Positions 6,856 to 14,355 of a stretch of DNA of 61,068 bases are shown here, piece by piece. Every line of letters starts with the position of its first letter. Positions within the stretch are counted from its first letter, which is position 1. Under the pieces are notes generated by a model, which made no database searches, had not been told where the DNA came from, and saw only the letters and a list, made by a program, of their open reading frames with translations. The translations under genes were made by a program, and so were the position numbers. Location: assembly GCA_003162245.1 (NCBI GenBank), contig PMMM01000039.1:14592-75659 (forward strand), in the 5' to 3' direction. The stretch comes from Phycisphaerales bacterium. GTDB lineage: Bacteria; Planctomycetota; Phycisphaerae; UBA1845; Fen-1342.

Positions 6856-7644
6856 CTACTGCCGAGTAAACGCGGTCTGGAACTGCGCGAAGTCCGCCAA
6901 GTCGACGTCTTCGTCGTCGTCCAGGTCGCCGCGCGAAAAGGCGAGCGGGTTACAGCCGGGCGGCGGCGTGGTGATGTCGGGGCCGCCCAGGGCGGGGGCA
7001 AGGAGCACGACATCCGCCGTGTTGTTGTGCCCGTCGTTGTTCAGGTCGCCGGCGATCAGTACTTGCAGGTAGAAATGCTCCTCGCCGTAGAAGAGCGAGC
7101 CGTCGTCCGCGAACTTGCCGCCCACAGCGAGCACCAGGTCGTAGTAGTCGCGGGCGGCGTTCGGCTCGACTTCGAGGTTGAACGTGAACGCCGTCGGCCC
7201 GGCGCCCCAGACGTACGAAATCACCGGGTCCGTGTAGTAGCCGGCGGGCTCGCCCCACTCCGGCCAACTGCAATCGGGGAAGTAAGCCAGCGTTCCGTTG
7301 GAGACGACGCCCCGATAGCGCAGGCGCGTCAGCTCGACGGCGTAGGTATCGTCCGGGACGAGGCCGGCGATCTGGGCCTGGAGGCGGTTAGTGCGCCCGC
7401 GGAACCCGTAGAAGACCTTCAACGTGCCCCGGTCCGGGGCCCCGGTGGCACTCTCGTTCGGGTCGGCCAGAAAGTCGTGGTGCGTGACGACCAACGGGCT
7501 CGGGTCCATCTGGGCGTGGCAGCTCAGGCAATTGCCGCCCCAGGCCGGTGCCGCCCAGGCGTCCTGCGTCGTGCACAGGAGCACCGCCAGGGCCACAGGC
7601 AGCGTCAGCAGTAACACGACCGGCAGAAAAGTCAGACGTCTCAT
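6856..7644 (-). CDS. Secreted monohaem cytochrome-like protein with a C-terminal dockerin domain
   Basis: The 262-aa product is exported: a signal peptide begins MRRLTFLPVVLLLTLPVALA and ends near residue 31. One c-type haem site, CLSCH, lies at about residues 39-43 and is followed by a conserved HH pair. The middle is a beta-rich region of unknown fold. The C-terminus carries two calcium-loop repeats of type I dockerin form, GDLNNDGHNNTADVVLL and GDLDDDEDVDLADFAQF. Its ATG overlaps the stop of the hydrogenase maturation protease by 4 nt, so it is the last gene of the hydrogenase operon. It may be an electron carrier held to a surface complex through dockerin-cohesin pairing; no cohesin is seen here. 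Confidence 0.7.
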   Translation of the reverse strand: MRRLTFLPVVLLLTLPVALAVLLCTTQDAWAAPAWGGNCLSCHAQMDPSPLVVTHHDFLADPNESATGAPDRGTLKVFYGFRGRTNRLQAQIAGLVPDDTYAVELTRLRYRGVVSNGTLAYFPDCSWPEWGEPAGYYTDPVISYVWGAGPTAFTFNLEVEPNAARDYYDLVLAVGGKFADDGSLFYGEEHFYLQVLIAGDLNNDGHNNTADVVLLAPALGGPDITTPPPGCNPLAFSRGDLDDDEDVDLADFAQFQTAFTRQ

Positions 7645-8228
7645 GGTCGGTCTTCCAAGCAGGAGCTTTCCGCCACCAGCTTCCGGGCTATCGGGCGCGT
7701 TGCAGCGCAGCAGTCCGCCTCGGTGGGCGGCGTGCGCTCCAATTCCGCCCGCACCAGCTCGATGATCTGCGGGATCAGCCCGGCGATCTGGGGCGAAAGA
7801 TCGAGCCCGCAGGCGACCGTTTGCGGCTGGACGCCCAGGATCACGACCTCGCGCGGCGCGAGGCCCAGCCGCTCGGCGGCCCGGAGCGTATCGGCCAAGC
7901 TGACCTCGTGCAGCGAGAGCTTGACCTCCGGCCGCTCCGCCAGGTCTCGCGGCTCAAGACGCAGCACGGTGCCGGGGGCGTGCCCGGCGTCAATCGCGTC
8001 GATCACGATGACCTTCGGCCGGTTGGCCAGCACGTCGAGCAGCGCGAAGCCGGCGGTGCCGCCGTCGTACAGTTCCACGCCGGACGGGAGGAGCATGTCC
8101 TGCATCGCTCGCACGACGTGGACGCCGATGCCCTCATCGCGTAGCAGGATGTTGCCCAGGCCCAACACCAGAACCGGGTGGGTGGGGTTACAAGTCGGTG
8201 CAAGTTGTGGTGACGCGTCTGTCAACAT
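7641..8228 (-). CDS. [NiFe] hydrogenase maturation endopeptidase (HyaD/HycI type)
   Basis: This aspartic-type endopeptidase trims the C-terminal tail of the large subunit after nickel insertion. Family features are visible: VLVLGLGNILLRDEGIGVHVV at the start with the nickel-sensing acidic residue in DEGIG, a central VIVIDAIDAG strand carrying the second acidic ligand, and the LHEVSLADTL segment with the conserved His. I chose ATG 8228, giving 195 aa; an in-frame start at 8261 adds 11 residues. The gene lies 43 bp after the large subunit and overlaps the next gene by ATGA. Its substrate is presumably the neighbouring large subunit. Confidence 0.9.
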   Translation of the reverse strand: MLTDASPQLAPTCNPTHPVLVLGLGNILLRDEGIGVHVVRAMQDMLLPSGVELYDGGTAGFALLDVLANRPKVIVIDAIDAGHAPGTVLRLEPRDLAERPEVKLSLHEVSLADTLRAAERLGLAPREVVILGVQPQTVACGLDLSPQIAGLIPQIIELVRAELERTPPTEADCCAATRPIARKLVAESSCLEDRP

Positions 8229-8271
8229 ATTACTCGTAGCCGGGCCGGTGCAGACGGCCACTCGGCTGTGT

Positions 8272-9738
8272 CTACACCTTCTGCGCGCCCGTCACACCTC
8301 CGCGAATCAACACTCTTGACTCGCCGACACGCTCGCCGGGGCGAATGACGTGCACGGCGCAGGCCATACACGGGTCGAACGAGTGTACGACCCGAATCAC
8401 CTCGATGGGCTGGGTCGTGTCGGCCACCGGGACGCCCATCAGACCCGCTTCGATCGGTCCCAATTGACTCAGATTGTCCTGGGGCGACGCATTCCAGGCG
8501 GAGGGCGTCACGACCTGATAGCGGCTGATATGCGAATTCGTAATGTCCATCCAGTGGCCCAAACCGCCGCGCGGCGCCTCGGTCAGTCCCATGGCGGTCG
8601 CCTGTTGCGGGATGCTGCTCGGCGCATAGCTGGCTGCGCCGGGCACCAGCCCGTTCAGCCACCCGTCCATCGCGTCCGCCAGCTTCTTCGCCTCGCGGGC
8701 GCGCGCCACGATGCGGTCCATCGCCGAGATGCCGTGGTTGTACTCGCCGCAGAGCCACATCCGCGCCAGCGGACCCAATTCGTGCGGCTTGTTCGCGTAG
8801 CGCGGGGCTTTGCACCAACTGTATCCGGCGGGCTTGTCGGCGTAGGGCTGGGTGACGCCCTGGGCGGGGTTCTTGTTGCCGCTGGCGTCGGTATACCAGG
8901 AATACGTGACCTGCTCGAGGATTTGGGCCGCGTCGAAGCTGCCGGAAGCGCTGTCCGTGTACCGCCCGGCCGGAAAGAGCTTGCTGGTCCCGCTCGCGTT
9001 CAGGTCGAACGCCCCGAATGCGAGCAGATTGCCGGGGCCGCGGCCGAGCTGGTAGTAGTTCGGGAACAGGCTTGCGAGCAGCAGTGCGTCCGGCAAGTAC
9101 ACATCCGTAATGAAATTGCGGATATCGGTCAGTAGACTCCGGAACGCGGTGATCTTCTCCGCCGTTGCGATCTCTGTGCAGCCGCCGACGACAAACGAGC
9201 CCACGTGCGGCAGCTTGCCGCCGAAGAGCGCGCCCATCTGGTGCGCCTTGCGCCGCATCTGGAGGGCGGACACGTAATGTTGGGCGAGCGTGTCCGCCGT
9301 CGGGCTGCCCACCATGTCCCCGACGTCGTAGCGGGGTAACCACGGTGGCCGATCCAGTGGCGGGCCGCTCGTACGAATGTAGTCGAGGACCGAGAGGTGA
9401 TAGAAATGGAGCAGGTGTGAATCGATGTAGTTCGCGCCGAGCACCAGATTGCGGAGAATGCGCCCGTTATCCGGCGGCGTGACGCCGAAGGCGTGGTCCA
9501 GCGTCAAACAGGCCGCCATGGCATGAGGCACGGGGCACACGCCGCAGATCCGCTGCGTGTAGATGCCGGCGTCGCGCGGGTCGCGGCCGACCAGGATCAG
9601 CTCGAATCCGCGGAACATCGACCCGCCGCTCCTGGCGCTGACGACCTGCGGCTGGCCCTGCACCGTGTCGACGGTCACCTCAATGTCGAGATGACCCTCG
9701 ATGCGGGTCAGCGGGTCGATCGTGATGGTCGTCGGCAT
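8272..9738 (-). CDS. [NiFe] hydrogenase large subunit
   Basis: This is the catalytic subunit, with Ni-Fe(CN)2CO bound by four cysteines. The first pair is in QRICGVCPVPHA near residue 65 and the second in SFDPCMACAVH near the C-terminus; all four ligands are Cys, so it is not a NiFeSe enzyme. About 25 residues follow the final His and would be cut off by the maturation protease encoded next. PLTRIEGHLDIEV near the N-terminus is also typical. ATG 9738 is preferred because GAGGAA lies about 6 nt upstream; a GTG at 9756 is possible. It lies 36 bp after the small subunit, in an operon with haem proteins that suggests periplasmic hydrogen uptake. Confidence 0.93.
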   Translation of the reverse strand: MPTTITIDPLTRIEGHLDIEVTVDTVQGQPQVVSARSGGSMFRGFELILVGRDPRDAGIYTQRICGVCPVPHAMAACLTLDHAFGVTPPDNGRILRNLVLGANYIDSHLLHFYHLSVLDYIRTSGPPLDRPPWLPRYDVGDMVGSPTADTLAQHYVSALQMRRKAHQMGALFGGKLPHVGSFVVGGCTEIATAEKITAFRSLLTDIRNFITDVYLPDALLLASLFPNYYQLGRGPGNLLAFGAFDLNASGTSKLFPAGRYTDSASGSFDAAQILEQVTYSWYTDASGNKNPAQGVTQPYADKPAGYSWCKAPRYANKPHELGPLARMWLCGEYNHGISAMDRIVARAREAKKLADAMDGWLNGLVPGAASYAPSSIPQQATAMGLTEAPRGGLGHWMDITNSHISRYQVVTPSAWNASPQDNLSQLGPIEAGLMGVPVADTTQPIEVIRVVHSFDPCMACAVHVIRPGERVGESRVLIRGGVTGAQKV

Positions 9739-9774
9739 GAACGGTTCCTCGCTCACTTCTCCGGCGGACGCTGA

Positions 9775-10695
9775 TTAGGGTGTCGGCGAGTAGACATAGA
9801 ACGGCGACATGCCGTCGGGGAACGTGGGATTCACGCAGCCGAGGCACGGACTCCGCGCGCCGATGCACCAGTTGACGCCGAACTGGCCCGGTCCGCTGCT
9901 GTTCCAGCGGCGCATGGGACAGTCGGAATAGGTCTTCTTGCCTTTACACCCGAGGTATTCCATACACCCATCGCTACTCAACTGGCCCGCCAGCACCGGC
10001 TGCCCGCACAACTTGTGGCGATTGAAGCAGTCGTCGTGCACGCGCCGCCCGAAGTACAGCAGCGGCCTGCGGTTGGCGTCCAGCGGCGGCACCTGGTTGT
10101 TCGTCAGCAGGTACGTGATGGTCCCGACGAGCCAGTCCGGGTTCGCCGGGCACCCGGGGACGTTAATCAGTCGCGGGTCGTTTCCGATGACCTGGCTGAC
10201 GCCCTTCGCGGTCGTCGGGTTCGGCGCCCCGCCCGACACGCCGCCGTAGGAGGCACACGTCCCCAGGGCGATGATGTAGGCGGCGTTGGCCGCGTACAAC
10301 GGCAGCCCGTCCGCCATACTCAGGCCGGGCCACAGACGGCAGTACTTCCCGCTGGCTCCGGTCGGGATCGCCCCTTCGACTACGAGGATATAGCCGGGCT
10401 GGACGCGGGCCGCCTCGGCCGCCCCGACGGCCAAGTCGCCGGCGGCCGCCATGACGTTGTTCTGGAACCGCACGTCGAGCGTGTTGACCAGCAGGTCGTC
10501 GACGCTCGCGTAGTTGATGCTGTTGAGGAGGCTGACCGCGCATCCGTCGCACCCGGCGCCTTGCAGCCAGATCACGCGCGGCGCGTCGCGCGCCTGCAAC
10601 ACGTCCTTCAGGGCGGCCAGCGCCGCCGGTGCCAGGCGGGCCGCCGCCGCGGCGGCGGCCGCCAGCTTCAGGAAGTCGCGTCGAAGGATTCTCAT
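9775..10695 (-). CDS. [NiFe] hydrogenase small subunit, Tat-exported
   Basis: This is the iron-sulfur subunit that carries electrons from the active site. A twin-arginine signal, RRDFLKLAAAAAA, starts at residue 5, so the assembled dimer is exported folded. Proximal-cluster ligands are seen in GAGCDGCAVSLL, GTCASYGG and PGCPANPDW; medial and distal ligands in RHKLCG, DGCMEYLGCKG, DCPMRRWN and WCIGARSPCLGCVNPTFPD. The protein ends after YVYSPTP with no C-terminal membrane anchor, unlike HyaA/HydA types that dock to cytochrome b. ATG 10695 has GGGAGG 7 nt upstream and overlaps the upstream cytochrome gene by ATGA. The electron acceptor is probably that nonahaem protein. Confidence 0.93.
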   Translation of the reverse strand: MRILRRDFLKLAAAAAAAARLAPAALAALKDVLQARDAPRVIWLQGAGCDGCAVSLLNSINYASVDDLLVNTLDVRFQNNVMAAAGDLAVGAAEAARVQPGYILVVEGAIPTGASGKYCRLWPGLSMADGLPLYAANAAYIIALGTCASYGGVSGGAPNPTTAKGVSQVIGNDPRLINVPGCPANPDWLVGTITYLLTNNQVPPLDANRRPLLYFGRRVHDDCFNRHKLCGQPVLAGQLSSDGCMEYLGCKGKKTYSDCPMRRWNSSGPGQFGVNWCIGARSPCLGCVNPTFPDGMSPFYVYSPTP

Positions 10696-13109
10696 GGCTG
10701 TGCCTCCCGGCCGCCCAGGAGCACGGGCCGCGCCGGCCACGGCGGGATTCCCAGGAACGACTCGGCCTCGCCGAGCAAGGCCCGGCTGTAGCCTGGATTG
10801 TGCGAGCCGTAAGAGCGGTCGTGGCTGACGAACTCATAGTCGAACTTCGCCACCATGTACGGGCTTACGATGTACCAGGGCAGCGCATCCGGATCGATAT
10901 ACAGAGGGTCGTCCGCCGTGAAGTACGGTGCAATGGCCGCCAGGCGGATGGTGAACTCGTAGTGGATGCCGGCGACGAGGTTGGTCGCGGCCGCCTCCGT
11001 ATGGCAGGGCAGGCAGGCCCGCATGTTCTCCAGGAACGTGTGCCCGCTGTTCACCGGCTGATTCGGCCCGCCGTAGGGCTCCTTGTACACGTGGCACGTG
11101 GCGCACTCGTCCGGGATGCCCCACCAGTGCTCTGTATACGGCGTCGTCATCGCCGACCCGTCCAGCCAATACCCGCCGGTGCTGTGCAGCACCTCGGACT
11201 GCGGCTGCTTCGGCGTGTCCGGCGGCAGGGCGCCCTGCATCGTGTGGCAGTCGGCGCACAGCAGGCGCGGCGGCAATCGCAACTGGCCGACGTTCGCGCT
11301 GCCCATCGGCGCGTGGCAGGCGACGCATTCGACGCTGTATTGCACGTCCCATATGCCGGGCTTCTGGCCGACCGGCGCGAGCCGATAGTCGGTCGCGTGG
11401 CATTGCAGGCAGTCATCAGCCGCATCGGGGTCGTTCCACAGGTCGTTCAGCGCAGCGGCGTGCTTGGACTCCTGCCACTGCTCGAACTGCGGGTGGTGGT
11501 CGGCGCCGCACAAGCCGTGGCACGACTGGTGGCATACGCCGCAGAAGGCCGAGTCGAATCGTTTGTCCAGCGAAGAGCCATTGGGGTCGGCCACGTGGTT
11601 GCTCCCCGGTCCGTGACAAACCTCGCACTGCACGCTGGTCAACTGCGGCGTGCTCGTCGCGCTGACGAAGCCGCTGGACGTTCCGTACCCGACCGTGTGG
11701 CAGGGGAAGCACAGCTCGTTGTTCTGATCGCCGCTGGCCACCAGCGTGTCGAACGCGCTGTGGTGCTTGGTGATAAGCCAACTGCCCTGCTGCGTGGCGT
11801 GGCAGGCGGTGCAGTTGGCGACTCCGACGTAAGTGGGCGGGCTGACGAGCGAACCTGTGTAGTTCAACTGGAAGATGGCAAAGTCCGCCAAGTCGGTGTC
11901 ACCGTCGCCCGTCAGGTCCGCGCGGCCCGCATACTGCGGGTTGCAGGCGGTCGGTGACGGGGCGGACGGACCGCCCATGCACGCCCGGAACAGTAGGAAG
12001 TCGGAGAGATCCACGTCGCAATCCAAGTCCATGCAGCCGAGTGAACGGCCGAACGGATCGACGCCGCCGGGTGCGGGCACGTCGGGACAGGCATCGCACG
12101 AGTTCCCCACGCCGTCCCCATCGTTGTCGGCCTGATCGAGGCTGTGCAGCGTGGGGCAGTTGTCGCAGGCGTCCCCAAACGTGTCCTCGTCGGTATCGGT
12201 CTGATCGGGGTTGAATACGGTGGGGCAGTTATCGCACGCGTCGCCGACACCATCGCTGTCGGTGTCGGTCTGGTCCGGGTTGTATACGGTCGGGCAGTTG
12301 TCGATTGCATCGGGGACGCCGTCGCCGTCCTGGTCGCCGGGCGGTGACGCCAGCGGCCAGCCACGCACGGCCGCCTGGTAGATGTAGACGGGGTATCCAG
12401 AGCCCGGTGCCTGCGCCCACGCGACGATCTTGATGTTCTGCTGGCTGCTCCAGCTTTCCGCGTCGAACGTGAACACCTGCTCGACGGTCTGGAACTGGCC
12501 GCCCGCGAGCGTGATTTCGTGGACCGGTGCGGCCTGCTTGAAGCCGTTGCGGTGATAAGGCCTGGTCGGGGGCCAGTGATCGAGGACCTGTACGAGGTAG
12601 ATCTCAAGTGTTCTGGGGGCGCCGCCGGCTTCGACGCCGACGACCGCGGAGATGCGGTACGTTTGTACGCCTAGGGGCGCGGCGGTCATATCAATGGTGA
12701 CATCGGTTGCGATCGCGCGCTCGGGGAGAAAGTGGTTCGTCCGGTAACTAGTGTACTGCTGGGTCACTTCGGAAAGGGCCCCGATGACCCGGTCGGTCCC
12801 GTCGAACACTGTGGTCGGAGTGTACACGCTGGCGTAAAAGGCGTAGCGCGCATCGCTCCACGGCGTCGCGTTCTCGTCGTACACGTGGTACTGCACGAAC
12901 GCGAACGAGTGGGGATAGACGCTCACCAAGGTGTCAAGCGCGGGACCCGCGACAGCGCAAGAACCTCACAACTTGTTGGTGAACTCTTCGCACAGCACCA
13001 TCCGCGGGGCCGCCAGCATCGTCTGCGGGCCGCAGATCGCCAGTACGAGGAGTGCACCGAGCAGTGAGGGGAACGCTGCGCGCGCGGTCCCTCTGCGGTA
13101 TACGCGCAT
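10692..13109 (-). CDS. Predicted selenoprotein: thioredoxin-like / TSP3 / dockerin-like / nonahaem cytochrome c fusion
   Basis: First gene of the hydrogenase operon. Read from ATG 13109 (GTGAGG 6 nt upstream) with UGA codon 48 (12968-12966) as selenocysteine, it is 805 aa. A Sec signal peptide covers about residues 1-34. Next comes a thioredoxin-like region opening with EEFTNKL-U-G-S-C, a U-x-x-C redox motif. TSP3 calcium repeats (D-x-D-x-D-G-V-G-D-x-C-D-N-C-P units) and dockerin-like acidic loops (LDCDVDLSDF, GDGDTDLADF) follow. The C-terminal half has nine CxxCH sites: CTACH, CFPCH, CEVCH, CGVCH, CLQCH, CVACH, CADCH, CATCH and CLPCH. If UGA were a true stop, only a TTG at 12929 could restart translation and the signal peptide needed for haem attachment would be lost. 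It probably takes electrons from the hydrogenase; a Cys-to-UGA nonsense mutation is the alternative. Confidence 0.75.
12930..12965 (-). promoter_or_regulatory. SECIS-like hairpin just after the in-frame UGA
   Basis: Counting from the base after UGA on the minus strand, positions 15-19 (CGCGG) pair with 23-27 (CCGCG), leaving a GTC loop. The outer bases GGT-TC pair with GA-C-ACC at 31-36. The loop begins 19 nt after UGA and its first base is G, which fits the loose bacterial SECIS rules (apical loop about 16-37 nt downstream, G in the first two loop positions). An alternative stem GCGC/GCGC with a larger loop is also possible. The folding was done by eye. Confidence 0.5.
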
Positions 13110-13209
13110 GACCAGCCTCACAAGCCTGGCCTGAGCAGATTATGCCCAACCCGGCCTCTCACCTCTCGCGTAACGATCGCCACAACATACCTGTGGCTCG
13201 ACATGTTTC

Positions 13210-13239
13210 ATTAGAAGCGATTCCCCACCGCACAGTCAA
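13210..13239 (-). promoter_or_regulatory. Sigma70-like promoter of the hydrogenase-cytochrome operon
   Basis: On the minus strand, TTGACT (13239-13234) and TCTAAT (13215-13210) are separated by 18 bp and lie about 100 bp upstream of the ATG at 13109. Both boxes match consensus at five of six positions. Nothing in the leader was recognised as a specific regulator site. Confidence 0.5.
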
Positions 13240-13351
13240 GAGAATCCTCTGTTTTCGGACCTGCGCGGCCCCCCGGCCGACGTTTTACCGGCGCCTGCGC
13301 GTCGCGCCCACCCGGCCGAGACCGATCCCGGAGCCGGACCGTCCGAAGCCG

Positions 13352-14200
13352 CTAAGCGTTTTGGAAGTACTTCTCCAGCGCCGGCCACAACAGGCGCGCC
13401 AGTTGCGTCTGGACCAGGTCGAACAGGAAGTGCGCGAGGATCACCGCCGTCAGGCTGCGCGTCAGCACGAAGAACACGGCCAGCGCCAGGCCCACCGGGA
13501 AAATCTGGACGATGCCGAGCCAGCCCTGCGCGATGTGCAGGCTGGCGAATAGCGCGCTGGAAAGCAGGATCGCTCCCGTCCATCCGCAGCCCACGCGGCG
13601 CAGGTACGGGATCAGCAGCCCGCGAAACAGCAGCTCCTCGTGGATCGCGACGGGGATGAGCAACAGCACCATCTGCCCCAGGCTCTGCAGCGGGATTTGC
13701 TGCATGAACTCCCTGCGCCGCATCAGGTCCCCTTGGAGCTCGGGCCGGAGCATGACCAGCACCGTAATCGCGACGATCATCGGGATCATCGCGCCGTACA
13801 TCGCGAGCAGCGTTGGCAGCGACCAGAGTACCTGCCGGCGCAGGCCGTCCGCCTGCAAGCCGAACGCCGCGCTCGTCAGGCGCTGCCGATACACGAAGTA
13901 CGCGGCCAGCCAGACCACGAGTAGTGCGTCGAACCACTTCGCCAGCGCCAGCGACCCCGTTTCCAGCGGCCGCGCGGTTTCGCCGCCTTCGAGCAGGTAC
14001 GCCGCCAAGTTCGCGCCGAACGGGAACACCAGGGCCGCCACGAGGACCAGCACCAGGTCGAGCGCCGCGTCACGCCGCGACAGGCTCGCCAGCTCCAGTG
14101 GGCGCGGCGCGGACTCGGCCACGGCGGCCGCGAGCGTCACCGGGCGCGCGGTGATGATCGGTGGGGGCCCAGGGTCGAGTCCGGGGGGTATGTCCGCCAT
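13352..14200 (-). CDS. CPBP family intramembrane metalloprotease
   Basis: This is a 282-aa polytopic membrane protein with about seven or eight hydrophobic helices. The CPBP (Abi/CAAX-like) motifs are present: HEELLFRGLL (E-E-x3-R), FASLHI (F-x3-H) and ILAHFLFDLV (H-x3-D), which form the metal site. ATG 14200 is supported by GAGGAG just upstream; the frame extends to 14353 but that part looks non-coding. Family members process prenylated or other membrane substrates and some give bacteriocin immunity; the substrate here is unknown. It is divergent from the next gene across 155 bp. Confidence 0.85.
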   Translation of the reverse strand: MADIPPGLDPGPPPIITARPVTLAAAVAESAPRPLELASLSRRDAALDLVLVLVAALVFPFGANLAAYLLEGGETARPLETGSLALAKWFDALLVVWLAAYFVYRQRLTSAAFGLQADGLRRQVLWSLPTLLAMYGAMIPMIVAITVLVMLRPELQGDLMRRREFMQQIPLQSLGQMVLLLIPVAIHEELLFRGLLIPYLRRVGCGWTGAILLSSALFASLHIAQGWLGIVQIFPVGLALAVFFVLTRSLTAVILAHFLFDLVQTQLARLLWPALEKYFQNA

Positions 14201-14355
14201 GAGCTCCTCGCGATCGGTCGGACGCGCGCGCCGCGGCCGGGCCGGTCCCGTTCGCGGTTGCCACGGAGTTCGCGGCCACGATAATACCCGGGCCTCGTGG
14301 TTTTCGCAGGCCGTCGGAGGACGACCCGGCGTCGTGGCGCCGGGCCGATGCACGT

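Noticed and set aside
8272-9738. NiFeSe-type hydrogenase
   Set aside because: All four nickel ligands in the large subunit read Cys; no UGA lies in the gene.
12927-12929. TTG at 12929 as the true start of the nonahaem protein
   Set aside because: It would remove the signal peptide required for haem attachment, and the sequence upstream continues in frame as a coherent thioredoxin-like head.
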